This document shows positions 16,369 to 24,397 of a stretch of 64,000 nucleotides of DNA, piece after piece. Both the position numbers and the translations under genes were made by a program. Positions within the stretch are counted from its first letter, which is position 1; the number at the start of each line of letters is the position of its first letter. The stretch covers positions 124,001-188,000 of the forward strand of contig NZ_JBGCVY010000037.1 of assembly GCF_041088075.1 (NCBI RefSeq), read 5' to 3'. This DNA comes from Mucilaginibacter_A sp041088075. Its GTDB lineage: Bacteria; Bacteroidota; Bacteroidia; Sphingobacteriales; Sphingobacteriaceae. The notes under the pieces are model-generated. The model saw only the letters and a program-made list of their open reading frames with translations, ran no database searches and was not told the DNA's origin.

Positions 16369-17058
16369 TTATTGGGCAGTTTGTGCGTCGGCTTTCATTT
16401 TATCATTGGCCACAATTACAATTTCAACACGTCTGTTTTGCGCACGTCCGGCATCAGTTGTATTGTCGGCAATTGGGTCGGTTTCGCCTTTTCCCTGTGT
16501 AGTTAAACGCGAACCGGAAACACCATTTGCCACAATGGACGATTTTACAGCATCAGCACGGCGGACAGATAAATCCTGGTTGTAAGTAGCCGAACCTGTG
16601 TTGTCTGTGTAGCCAATGATAGAAATATTGGTGTCTGGGTTTTTTTGCATCGAAGCAGCCAAGTTTTGCAGGTTGGTAGTTGCCGCAGGTTTAAGCGCAG
16701 TTTTATTCACATCGAACAAAATGCCTGAATCAAACTTAACAATCAAACCTTCGCCTTCCCTTACCACATCAGCCCCCGGCACAGTTTGTTTAATTTCTGC
16801 TGCCTGCCGGTCCATTTTACGGCCAATAAAAGCACCAGCAGTCCCGCCGATGGCACCGCCGATAATGGCACCAATTGCCGTGTTCCCGGCCCTTCTGCCA
16901 ATTAAAGCACCAATCGTTCCGCCTGCACCTGCGCCGATTGCCGTGCCTTTTTGGGTTTTGGTGAAAGACGAACAGCCCGTGGTTAATGTTGCAACCATTG
17001 CAATGGCCACACTCGTTACGGCTAATTTTCCGGATAAAGTTTTCATAAAATAATTCAT
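16369..17058 (-). CDS. OmpA-family lipoprotein with glycine zipper
   Basis: A 229-residue protein; the start may be four codons later (MKTLSG, 17046). It has a lipoprotein signal with lipobox LTTGC near residue 29, a glycine-zipper region (AIGAGAGGTIGALIG, repeated) at about residues 38-78 and a C-terminal OmpA peptidoglycan-binding domain (IIGYTDNTGSATYNQDLSVR; RRVEIVI). The order matches YiaD-like envelope lipoproteins that tether outer membrane to cell wall. It is transcribed alone and ends in a strong hairpin. Confidence 0.9.
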   Translation of the reverse strand: MNYFMKTLSGKLAVTSVAIAMVATLTTGCSSFTKTQKGTAIGAGAGGTIGALIGRRAGNTAIGAIIGGAIGGTAGAFIGRKMDRQAAEIKQTVPGADVVREGEGLIVKFDSGILFDVNKTALKPAATTNLQNLAASMQKNPDTNISIIGYTDNTGSATYNQDLSVRRADAVKSSIVANGVSGSRLTTQGKGETDPIADNTTDAGRAQNRRVEIVIVANDKMKADAQTAQ

Positions 17059-17182
17059 TTTTTAAGTTTTTGAGCAAATACCTGTTCGGTTGGTTTAATC
17101 CTGTTTTTTGGATGTGCCCTATTTTTACATTACTCTTATACGTTGGTAAAGTTACAAAGTAGATGCAAAATGGTTTTTAATT

Positions 17183-17190
17183 TATATTTG
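17183..17190 (+). promoter_or_regulatory. Possible -7 box (TATATTTG)
   Basis: Matches TAnnTTTG and lies only 4 bases before the ATG at 17195, implying a leaderless transcript for the SDR gene. No good -33 element is visible at the usual distance. Confidence 0.35.
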
Positions 17191-17194
17191 AAGG

Positions 17195-18019
17195 ATGGAG
17201 CAAAGCAATCAGAATAAAACAATCAGTATTTTAGGCTGCGGCTGGCTGGGATTTCCCTTAGCCAAAACTTTGGTTGCAAAAGGCTGGCAGGTGCAAGGCT
17301 CTACCACCACGCCGCAAAAACTGCAACTTTTGCAGGAAGCTGGCATTAAACCTTTTCTGCTGGCTTTGGATGCAGATTCGGATCTTTCCGATTCCACTTT
17401 TTTTGATGCCGATGTGCTTTTTGTCAACGTTCCGCCATCGCGCAAACTTTCGCAAAACGGTTATTTGGACAAGATGAAAACCTTGCTGGCTGCAATTCAA
17501 ACTTCGCCCATAAAAAAAGTAGTTTTTATCAGTTCCACTTCGGTTTATGGCGATGTTTGCCGTGAAGTTTCCGAAGCCGACGAGCCGGACAACCCATCCG
17601 AACTGCTGCAAGCGGAGATACTGTTTTTATCGGCAAAAAATCTGCAAACAACCGTCATCCGTTTTGGCGGGCTGTTTGGGCCGGACAGAAACCCGGGACG
17701 GTTTTTTAGGGATAAAAACAGTATCCCAAACGGTTTGGTTCCGGTAAACCTGATCCATTTAAACGATTGTTTAGGTTTGATCAAAGCGGTTTTAAACCAG
17801 CAAAATTTCGCTGGCGTTTACAATGCCGTTGCGCCTTCGCACCCAACAAAACAGGAATTTTATGGGAAAGCAATTTTAAAATCTGGTTTTGCCGCACCGG
17901 AATTTGTGGCAGAAAAAACAGCTTGGAAAATCATCAATGCTGATAAAATTATTCGGGATTTGAATTATCAATTCCAATATCCGGATCTGTTGAAATGTTT
18001 GGACGATCCGGGCGCGTAG
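17195..18019 (+). CDS. SDR/NAD-dependent epimerase-like protein (YeeZ-type)
   Basis: A 274-residue Rossmann-fold protein: ISILGCGWLGFPLAKTLVAK at about residues 9-28 is the nucleotide-binding loop. SSTSVYGDV (about 111-119) resembles the SDR Ser/Tyr segment, and VIRFGGLFGPDRNPG follows. Extended SDRs of the YeeZ group have no settled substrate. A 12-mer variant (TAAAAACAGTAT, 17713-17724) encodes DKNSI. The gene ends in a dispersed inverted repeat. Confidence 0.8.
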   Translation: MEQSNQNKTISILGCGWLGFPLAKTLVAKGWQVQGSTTTPQKLQLLQEAGIKPFLLALDADSDLSDSTFFDADVLFVNVPPSRKLSQNGYLDKMKTLLAAIQTSPIKKVVFISSTSVYGDVCREVSEADEPDNPSELLQAEILFLSAKNLQTTVIRFGGLFGPDRNPGRFFRDKNSIPNGLVPVNLIHLNDCLGLIKAVLNQQNFAGVYNAVAPSHPTKQEFYGKAILKSGFAAPEFVAEKTAWKIINADKIIRDLNYQFQYPDLLKCLDDPGA

Positions 18020-18097
18020 TCATGCCGAACTGGTTTCGGCATCCCACTATCAAGGTCTGTAATAGCAAGAGGGATCCTGAAACAAGTTCAGGATGAC
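18019..18097. repeat. Imperfect inverted repeat of the GTCAT...GATGAC type
   Basis: Arms of 27 bases (18019-18045 and 18071-18097) begin GTCATGCCGAACT and end in AGTTCAGGATGAC, pairing with a few mismatches. Similar GTCAT-ended repeats recur at 49.5-49.9 kb, 59.8-60.06 kb and 62.16 kb. Such elements are common between genes in Bacteroidota. Here it separates convergent genes and may terminate transcription. Confidence 0.75.
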
Positions 18098-18107
18098 AAA
18101 ATAAACG

Positions 18108-18674
18108 CTAAATTTCTTCAACAATAAATAAAAACGGCTGTGCAAATCTCAGCGTAAAAAAACCGTCAGCCTTGGTTTTAAATTGATTTGGGTTGATTTG
18201 CTCCAATCCGCTTTGCGCCAAATCTGATGGAATTTGAAGGATTTCGACGGTTTCCCCCGCAGCTTTCCACTTGCTAAAACCGCTGCCCACCGGATAAATT
18301 TTTTGGTTATTACTGAAAATAACTAAAGTGATCTGATCAGCAAAAACCAGAAAATTAGCAATGCTTCTTTTATCGGTAATAATATTGACTGCCGGATATT
18401 TTTCGACAACAAGAAACTGCAAACCTGTTTTTAAAGCGTTTTCCTGAATCGGCAAAACGCGCAAATGTTCCTGCAAAGTTGGGTTTTCCGTTTCCGAAAG
18501 CAGCACATCAAACTTAATCCCCAAACTTTGCAGTTTTTCTGCGGAAGCATCGTTCACCAAAACTGTCGGACTCCATTCCAGCAATTGCCCTAAATGTTCT
18601 TCATCAAAACCAGCCAAATCCAAAATAAGCAGTGCAGGTTCTTGTTTTTCGCGAACGATGTGGTGAGAGGACAT
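18108..18674 (-). CDS. Thiamine pyrophosphokinase-like protein, catalytic motif degenerate
   Basis: A 188-residue protein resembling thiamine pyrophosphokinase: VLVNDASAEKLQSLGIKFDV at about residues 37-56 fits the enzyme's substrate-binding region. The usual GDxDS loop that follows reads LSETEN instead, so catalysis is doubtful. It is the last gene of a minus-strand group headed by a TPP riboswitch, which supports a thiamine connection. An exact 12-mer (18361) encodes DKRSI. The call depends partly on context. Confidence 0.55.
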   Translation of the reverse strand: MSSHHIVREKQEPALLILDLAGFDEEHLGQLLEWSPTVLVNDASAEKLQSLGIKFDVLLSETENPTLQEHLRVLPIQENALKTGLQFLVVEKYPAVNIITDKRSIANFLVFADQITLVIFSNNQKIYPVGSGFSKWKAAGETVEILQIPSDLAQSGLEQINPNQFKTKADGFFTLRFAQPFLFIVEEI

Positions 18675-18778
18675 TTAAGTAGGTTAAAGGGCAAAGGTAG
18701 AAAGGGCAAAGGCAGAAAGCGTTAAGATTATTGCATATTTCCTTTAACCCTTCACCTTTCCGCCTTTATCCTTTTTCC

Positions 18779-19888
18779 TTACTCCAAAAACGTAAGCAAA
18801 CTATGCTGGCTTGCGGTATGGAAATCGCGCCAAACGCGGTTGATTTCTGCATCCGGACTGGCGGCTGCCAAACCGCAAAAAGGGTACAATTCGTTTACCG
18901 TTTTCCGGCATATCGCTGCTAATTGTCGGCTCGTTCGGCTAACTTGTTGCAATGCTTCTTTTACCCTGCTTTTTTCAAGGAGCAAAAAAAGTTCCCAGGA
19001 TTGGTCAACGGCCTGGTAAAATTTCCGGCGGCTATTTTGCAATTCGGCTTCCTGCTTGATGAAAGTTGTTTTTAAAACGGCTTTTTGTTGGGGCGAAAGT
19101 TTGTTTGGATTGCTGATCTTTTCCTTAAAAATAATTTCTGCCAAATCCAAAAAACGAATGGCCATACCCGATAAATTTGCTGCCAGCGTAGCTTCTGCCA
19201 GTTGCAAAAACGGAAAACGGTACAAAGGCCGGTCAACCACACAAAAATCAGGGTCAATTTTAAAGCTGTTTTCTGTTGGAACGAATACATCTTTTACTTC
19301 AAAAGCATCGCTTCCGGTACCCATCATGCCCATGTATTTCCAGGCGGTAATCAGTTTTACGTCTTTCGCATCTAAAACAAACGACAAAATTTGCGGCTTT
19401 CCATCTTCGTTCAAAACCGTTCCCGGTGCTTCTTTTACCACACAATTTGCGGTAAAGTGCGTGGCATGTTGCGCGCCGCTGGCATATTTCCAGGCGCCGT
19501 TGATGATAAAACCGCCCGCCGTTTTCGTCGCCGTTCCGTTGGATGCGCCGCTTCCCGCCAGGCAAACTTCTTTCATGGCAAAAACTTCGGATGCTGTTTT
19601 TACCGGCATAAATCCGCCAAACCAACCGGCGCCACTGCACAAAGTGATGACCCAGCCAAAACTGCCATCGGCCCAAGCCAGGCTTTCTTCCAGGCGAACC
19701 ATTTCCGGCAGCGGCTTTTCTTTTCCCGAATACACTTTCGGCACCAATAATTTAAACCATTGCTGCCGGTAAATCAGTTTCAATTGTTTGGGTTGAAGCA
19801 ATCCGGTCCGTTCTGCTTCGGCAGCTTCTGATCGGATAATTTCGATCCATTCGGGCTGCAATTGTTTGGAAGGATGGGTAAGGTTCAT
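18779..19888 (-). CDS. Acyl-CoA dehydrogenase-like flavoprotein
   Basis: A 369-residue protein starting at the ATG at 19888 (MNLTHPSKQ); an upstream open frame to 20104 crosses repeat DNA and is not convincing. The middle region looks like an acyl-CoA dehydrogenase or two-component monooxygenase: GSGASNGTATKTAGGFIING and WKYASGAQHATHF (about 117-160), then MGMMGTGSDAFEVKDVFVP. It lies between the PnuT- and TPK-like genes, but a thiamine role is not known for the family. 12-mer copies and variants at 18952, 19426 and 19591 are in frame. Confidence 0.7.
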   Translation of the reverse strand: MNLTHPSKQLQPEWIEIIRSEAAEAERTGLLQPKQLKLIYRQQWFKLLVPKVYSGKEKPLPEMVRLEESLAWADGSFGWVITLCSGAGWFGGFMPVKTASEVFAMKEVCLAGSGASNGTATKTAGGFIINGAWKYASGAQHATHFTANCVVKEAPGTVLNEDGKPQILSFVLDAKDVKLITAWKYMGMMGTGSDAFEVKDVFVPTENSFKIDPDFCVVDRPLYRFPFLQLAEATLAANLSGMAIRFLDLAEIIFKEKISNPNKLSPQQKAVLKTTFIKQEAELQNSRRKFYQAVDQSWELFLLLEKSRVKEALQQVSRTSRQLAAICRKTVNELYPFCGLAAASPDAEINRVWRDFHTASQHSLLTFLE

Positions 19889-19914
19889 GCAGATGTTTAA
19901 ATGTTTTTCTATTG

Positions 19915-19926
19915 ATGCTTCTTTTA
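19915..19926 (+). repeat. Dispersed 12-mer copy, intergenic
   Basis: Exact copy with tail TCGCACAAAAATT, between the PnuT-like and acyl-CoA-dehydrogenase-like genes. Confidence 0.9.
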
Positions 19927-19943
19927 TCGCACAAAAATTAAGA

Positions 19944-20067
19944 TCATCCCCCTGGCCCCCTTCAAAGGGGGAAGAGGGCCAGGGGGATGACCTTTTTATC
20001 TCCAATCTTTTAAACGTTAGCAAGGTAGGCGATAGGCTTCCCCCTTTGAAGAGGGTTAGGGGGATGA
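19944..20067. repeat. GC-rich inverted repeat element (CCCCCT...AGGGGG)
   Basis: Arms 19944-19974 and 20037-20067 pair with three mismatches over 31 bases, and the left arm can also fold on itself (to 19989). The spacer end GGTAGGCGATAGGCTTCCCC matches the spacer end of the inverted repeat at 11248-11350. The right arm overlaps the PnuT-like gene, and TAA within CCCCCTAACCC is that gene's stop codon. Confidence 0.8.
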
Positions 20068-20676
20068 ATTTGTTTTGCCCTGCTGTTGATAGATTTTCTT
20101 CCAATCGAAATAACTAAAAATGGCCACCACAAACAGGAAAAGTGTGAGCAGCGCAAACAGCGGCAGGTTTTTGTAGAACAGCAGCGGCACGGCAAACAGG
20201 TTAGATAGGTTGAGCACGAGCCAGTTTTCAATTTTTCTTCGGGTCAATAACCAGGTTCCGGCCCAAGCAGAAGCCGAAACAAAAGCATCCCAAACGGGAA
20301 CGTTGGAAGGTGTGAAGTTTTTAAGTACTAAATATAAAACCAGCCAGCCGCCAAAAGTGATGAGCAAGGTAATGAGCCAGTCTTTTTTATCAGCATAAGT
20401 AATTGGAACGGCTGGTTTGTTGCGCTTTTTAGCCCAAAACCACCAACCGTAAATACTGATTACGATATAGTAAATGTTGAGTAAAGTTTCGGCATAAAGC
20501 TTTACTTCCAACAGTAAAACGATGGAAAGCAAGGTACCAATCAATCCCGCCGGGTAAAGCAAAACGTTGTTGCGTTTGGCCAGCAAAACTTCGGCAACGC
20601 CAAAAAACACGGCCACCCATTGCAGCCAGCCGGTTTCGCGGATTTGTTCGAGCAAAAGTTGCAGCCAGTGGTTCAT
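20056..20676 (-). CDS. PnuC-family transporter, probably thiamine type (PnuT)
   Basis: A 206-residue membrane protein with about seven to eight helices and PnuC-family residues (FFGVAEVLLAKRNN near residue 24; NIYYIVISIYGWWFW near 68-82). PnuC proteins import nicotinamide riboside, but the PnuT branch takes up thiamine. It lies just downstream of a TonB receptor preceded by a TPP riboswitch, so thiamine is the better call. The last residues and the stop codon come from a GC-rich repeat. Confidence 0.85.
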   Translation of the reverse strand: MNHWLQLLLEQIRETGWLQWVAVFFGVAEVLLAKRNNVLLYPAGLIGTLLSIVLLLEVKLYAETLLNIYYIVISIYGWWFWAKKRNKPAVPITYADKKDWLITLLITFGGWLVLYLVLKNFTPSNVPVWDAFVSASAWAGTWLLTRRKIENWLVLNLSNLFAVPLLFYKNLPLFALLTLFLFVVAIFSYFDWKKIYQQQGKTNSSP

Positions 20677-20683
20677 GTTTGCA

Positions 20684-20709
20684 ATGCTTCTTTTATCGGC
20701 CTAAAATCG
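20684..20709 (+). repeat. Dispersed motif with extended tail
   Basis: Exact 12-mer at 20684-20695 followed by TCGGCCTAAAATCGG. The CTA at 20701-20703 is the TAG stop of the TonB receptor gene on the minus strand. Confidence 0.9.
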
Positions 20710-23079
20710 GACACTTAAACCCAACAGAAAATTGCGCGGCGCCTGCGGATAGTAAGAATTGTTATTCGTTATTTTTCCGCCTTCAATATCCGGATAAGTA
20801 GCGCCGTTTGGTTCGTATTTTTCACTCAAAATATTATTGACGAGCAATGAAACGCCAATATTTTTAACCGCTTTAGTGTTGAAGTTGTAACGCAAACGGA
20901 TATTGTTCACAAAAAAAGCATTGAGTTTTCGGTAATCGCTGGAAGTATTATCCAAATATTGTTTGCTCACATATTTGCTGATCAGCGCAATTTCACCGCC
21001 TTTTATCGGCCGGTAACCCAATTCACTTGAACCTACAAAATCAGGTGAAAAAGCAATATCCGTTTTTTGGTATTGCGTTAATTCGTTCTGGCCGGTATCG
21101 TTATTGTACAAATACTGCTGGAAGTTTTTCACTTTGTTGGTGCTTAAAGCAGCAGCGACAGACCAGTAAAAGGGTTGGGCAATTTGCAGCCTTCCATCAA
21201 ATTCCAAACCCGCACGGTAGCTGTCTTTTACGTTGCTGCGGATGGCTGCGCCCACATCGTTCAGGCTTCCGGTCAGCACCAATTGATTATCATATTTCAT
21301 GTAAAAACCGTTGATGCCGCCGGTAAAAATGCCTTGTTGCGTGCGGTAACCGGCTTCGTAATCGTACAAAGTTTCTGCTTTTGGCCGGGATGCAGGTGTA
21401 GAGTTGACATAATCATCGCGGTTCGGTTCGTGGTTTCCTACAGCAAAAGAAGCATACAAATTATTGCTTGGATCGAGCTGAAAACTCAAACCAACTTTTG
21501 GGTTAAAAAAATTAAGCGAAGCCGATTGCTGCACATTGTTCAAATTGTAATCGTAACCCAAAAAAGAATAGTAAACGCTGCGGTACTGCAAATCGGCATA
21601 CAAGTTCAGTTTATCCAACTGGTAATTTGCTTTCCCAAAAATGTTAAAATCAGTTTTAAAAGCATTGTTGCGTGAATACTCGTAATCCGGCGTGGTGTTG
21701 GTGCTTTGCTGCGTCCACTCGATGCGGTTGTAATGTTGGCCGCGGTACTGGTTGTAAGCGCCGCCCAAAGTAAAGTTCAGGTTTTTTTGCGCCTGATAAC
21801 TGAGGTTGTAAGTTGCTCCGTAGAAATAATTAGTAAGCCATAATCTTCTAACTAAATCAGTACTATCATTTCCCATCACCGGTTTTAAACCATAATCTGC
21901 AACTGCCTGCGCAGTTTTATATTCCTCGTAATAACCGCTTCCCTGCGTGTAATGCAGCGCACCGTTGAAAGAAAGTTTGTCCGAAAGCTTTTGGTTGAAC
22001 AGCAACTGGTAATGGTTTTGGGTGTAATTATCAGTCTGGTTTTTATAGAAACCGCCGTTTGGCATCAAACCTAATTCGTTGTAGGTACGGTCTCCGCTTA
22101 GCAGTTTATCTTCCGGCACGCCGTCCCAAGCCTGGTAAGTTTTTTCTGAACCGGAAAAAACGTTTAAACGAACCAGCGTATTCTTGCCGTAATAAGCACC
22201 CGAAAGGAAGTAAGATTTGAGGTCAGAAGAAGCACGGTCAATATAACCATCCGATTTTATCCTTGATAACCTGCCGTCAAACGTAAAATGATTGGCCAGC
22301 AAACCGGAACCTACACCCACCGTGTTTTTTACCGTTCCGTAAGAACCCACCGTGTTATCCAATTGTGCATAAGCCGTGTCCTGCCGTGTCGTGGTTTGCA
22401 CGTTGATGCTGGCACCAAAAGCGCCCGCACCGTTGGTAGAAGTGCCCACGCCGCGTTGGATTTGGATGTTGTCCACCGAAGAAGCCAGATCGGGCAGATC
22501 TACAAAAAAACTGCCCTGACTTTCGGCATCATTTAACGGAATACCGTTGAGCGTTACGTTGATGCGCGTGGCATCCGAACCGCGGATCCTAATCCCGGTA
22601 TAACCAACGCCCGCGCCGGCATCCGAAGTAATGACTGCGGAAGGCGTTTGGTTGAGCAGAAAAGGCAAATCCTGGCCTAAATTATTTTTGGCCAGTTCTT
22701 TTTTGCTGAGGTTGGTGTAGGTAAAGCCGGAATTTTGCGCCGTCCGGGTGGAACGTACAAACACTTCATCGGCTTGGAGCGTGCTTCTTTTAAGGGCAAA
22801 ATTTTTAGTTTGATTAAAACTAATGCTGATCGTTTGCTGCATTTGCTGGTAACCAATGTAGCTAATAGTGAGCGTGTAATTTCCGGTTTTGAGGTTGTCG
22901 AAGCGGAAATTCCCATCGGCATCCGATGCTTCTTTTAGCACTGTTTTTTCAATGTGGATGCTGGCGCCGGGCAAGGTTTCGCCGGTTTGCGCATCGGTAA
23001 TTTTCCCCGACAGGGAAAACTGGGCCGCGGCCAAAAAAGGCAGCAGCAAGGCTGTAAAAGCCAGTAAAATTTTTTTCAA
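20701..23079 (-). CDS. TonB-dependent outer membrane receptor, probable thiamine uptake
   Basis: A 792-residue receptor. A signal peptide (ending AAAQF) leads into a carboxypeptidase-regulatory-like domain (about residues 22-100; GKITDAQTGETLPGASIHIE), a plug domain (about 115-230; GIRIRGSDATRINVTLNGIP) and a 22-strand barrel ending in FLLGLSVRF with a terminal aromatic residue. Transport across the outer membrane is energised by TonB. Because a TPP riboswitch precedes it and a PnuT-like gene follows, thiamine or a phosphate ester is the likely ligand. An exact 12-mer (22926) encodes LKEAS. Confidence 0.88.
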   Translation of the reverse strand: MKKILLAFTALLLPFLAAAQFSLSGKITDAQTGETLPGASIHIEKTVLKEASDADGNFRFDNLKTGNYTLTISYIGYQQMQQTISISFNQTKNFALKRSTLQADEVFVRSTRTAQNSGFTYTNLSKKELAKNNLGQDLPFLLNQTPSAVITSDAGAGVGYTGIRIRGSDATRINVTLNGIPLNDAESQGSFFVDLPDLASSVDNIQIQRGVGTSTNGAGAFGASINVQTTTRQDTAYAQLDNTVGSYGTVKNTVGVGSGLLANHFTFDGRLSRIKSDGYIDRASSDLKSYFLSGAYYGKNTLVRLNVFSGSEKTYQAWDGVPEDKLLSGDRTYNELGLMPNGGFYKNQTDNYTQNHYQLLFNQKLSDKLSFNGALHYTQGSGYYEEYKTAQAVADYGLKPVMGNDSTDLVRRLWLTNYFYGATYNLSYQAQKNLNFTLGGAYNQYRGQHYNRIEWTQQSTNTTPDYEYSRNNAFKTDFNIFGKANYQLDKLNLYADLQYRSVYYSFLGYDYNLNNVQQSASLNFFNPKVGLSFQLDPSNNLYASFAVGNHEPNRDDYVNSTPASRPKAETLYDYEAGYRTQQGIFTGGINGFYMKYDNQLVLTGSLNDVGAAIRSNVKDSYRAGLEFDGRLQIAQPFYWSVAAALSTNKVKNFQQYLYNNDTGQNELTQYQKTDIAFSPDFVGSSELGYRPIKGGEIALISKYVSKQYLDNTSSDYRKLNAFFVNNIRLRYNFNTKAVKNIGVSLLVNNILSEKYEPNGATYPDIEGGKITNNNSYYPQAPRNFLLGLSVRF

Positions 23080-23150
23080 AATGTTTAAAATAAACTGTAG
23101 TTAAACCATCTGCCCGCCAGGGCGAACGTGCAGTACACTTAACTTTTTAC

Positions 23151-23329
23151 CTCTCCCTACGCCGGCATTACCCGGATCAGGTGCGAACCCCGGCCTTAAA
23201 GGAGGAGCTACACTTAATTGTTAAGCGTTGGCTCCCCTTTAGGGGCCGGGGTTCTGGGTTTGATCTCAGCCTGTTTTTCAGTTGGTAGCAACGTTTTTGC
23301 TGCTATGACCAAGCAAGGCACCCCTTGAG
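23151..23329 (-). ncRNA. TPP (THI-box) riboswitch
   Basis: On the minus strand the conserved order is present: AAGGGGTGCC near 23328-23316, GGCTGAGA around 23270, then CCTGATCCGGGTAATGCCGG and GTAGGGAGAGG ending at 23151. Between GGCTGAGATCAAACCC and the CCTGATC box lies a long GC-rich stem, so P3 is extended. It lies about 70 bases upstream of the TonB receptor start and should shut off the uptake genes when TPP is abundant. Confidence 0.95.
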
Positions 23330-23388
23330 AATTTGGGCAAAGATAGGATTTGAATCTGTATCTGCTAATGCTATTTTAGATTAGGTAG

Positions 23389-23412
23389 ATTTTTTGCTGA
23401 TAAAAGAAGCAT
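23389..23412 (-). repeat. Dispersed motif with A/T-rich tail
   Basis: Exact 12-mer (minus) at 23401-23412 preceded by GATTTTTTGCTGA, upstream of the riboswitch promoter region. Confidence 0.85.
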
Positions 23413-23511
23413 TAGATTTCTAATTCAAAAGTTTGCCTTAACTTGAAGTCGCATTTTGCGACTTCAAGTTATCTTAATTCTGGTTTTTGTAGATTTGGTA
23501 AAGCAATGATT

Positions 23512-23760
23512 ATGGATATTCAATTAAAAGAAAAGCTAATTGCCAAAATTAACAGTACGAATGATGATGAACTTTTACGGCAACTTTTGCGTGTGTTTAA
23601 TTTAGAATCTAAAACAGATGAATGTTATTCTTTAAGCGAAAAAGAAACAGATGCTGTAAACGAAGGTATTGCACAATTGGATCAAGGCATGTTTCTATCA
23701 AACGAAGAAGCCAATTTACAAGCAAATCAAGTGCTAAAAAAAGGAGATGAGTCTGAATAA
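23512..23760 (+). CDS. Antitoxin-like small protein without a toxin partner
   Basis: An 82-residue acidic protein (MDIQLKEKLIAKI...) with SLSEKETDAVNEGIAQLDQGMFLSNEEA in two stretches, a pattern seen in Bacteroidota antitoxins partnered with RelE/ParE toxins. The ATG at 23512 is chosen; 23506 is also in frame. No toxin follows: only a 25-codon frame begins at the overlapping ATG (23747). It is probably an orphan antitoxin. Confidence 0.5.
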   Translation: MDIQLKEKLIAKINSTNDDELLRQLLRVFNLESKTDECYSLSEKETDAVNEGIAQLDQGMFLSNEEANLQANQVLKKGDESE

Positions 23761-23820
23761 ATCTATCAGAACTATGTATCCAAACGCAACTTTTCAGGTA
23801 TTTTCCAGTAATAAATCAGC

Positions 23821-24237
23821 ATGAAATTTAAACTGTTTATTCTAATCCTTATTTGTACTTCATGTACAAACTTTAAGTACAAACCAACAAAGGTTCTTTT
23901 CAATGTTCCAGCTCTTATTGGACACAATATTGACGAGATTGTTACAACTCTTGGTAAACCAACATTTTATCCTAAGCCTCCCGATAATAGAATAAGTTAT
24001 TGTGAATATAATATAGACGAATGGAAATTATCTATAAGGTATTATCCAAATACAAAAGAAGTAATTGATTTTTCTGTTTATCCTACGCCTGTAATTTATG
24101 AGTATAAAAATTTTGAAGATGTACTTAGGGTAGGAAATTTAAAATCTGTTGCTTTTGACTATGTCGTTGTACCAGGAAGTGAATTATATGCTTCTCCCGG
24201 AACTTATACTGATGTTACTGTGGTTCCAAAATTCTGA
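23821..24237 (+). CDS. Small lipoprotein of unknown function
   Basis: A 138-residue protein with a lipoprotein signal (lipobox ICTSC near residues 12-16), then IGHNIDEIVTTLGKPTFYP, reminiscent of the SmpA/BamE-type alpha-beta fold, where a helix precedes LGKP. The rest is unremarkable beta structure. I do not recognise a family. It stands in AT-rich DNA between an orphan antitoxin and aspS. Confidence 0.55.
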   Translation: MKFKLFILILICTSCTNFKYKPTKVLFNVPALIGHNIDEIVTTLGKPTFYPKPPDNRISYCEYNIDEWKLSIRYYPNTKEVIDFSVYPTPVIYEYKNFEDVLRVGNLKSVAFDYVVVPGSELYASPGTYTDVTVVPKF

Positions 24238-24273
24238 ACCTAGGTTTTTTTGATCTCACAATCAAAACCCGCT

Positions 24274-24297
24274 ATACTTCTTTTACCACCTAAAAAT
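24274..24297 (+). repeat. Variant of the dispersed motif (ATACTTCTTTTA) with tail
   Basis: One base different from the main 12-mer, followed by CCACCTAAAAATC, the standard tail. It lies between the lipoprotein and aspS genes, in the region also holding CCTTT-rich filler (24301-24357). Confidence 0.8.
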
Positions 24298-24342
24298 CAG
24301 TATCGCCTCAACCTTTTGCCTTTCGCCTCAAAACCTTTCACC

Positions 24343-24373
24343 TTTCTTCCTTCCTCCAAAAACCCTACTTTTG
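24343..24373 (+). promoter_or_regulatory. Probable aspS promoter
   Basis: TTTC at 24343-24346, exactly 19 bases, then TACTTTTG at 24366-24373 (TAnnTTTG). The same elements and spacing are seen before the tetR gene. The start codon is 25 bases downstream. Confidence 0.5.
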
Positions 24374-24397
24374 CAAACTCAAAATAATTAGCATAAT

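Noticed and set aside
18779..20104. Longer N-terminus for the acyl-CoA-dehydrogenase-like protein
   Set aside because: The extra 72 codons run through the GC-rich inverted repeat and a dispersed motif copy; the ATG at 19888 begins the conserved part.
20056..20676. Nicotinamide riboside transporter (PnuC)
   Set aside because: The family fits, but the TPP riboswitch and TonB receptor upstream favour the thiamine branch (PnuT).
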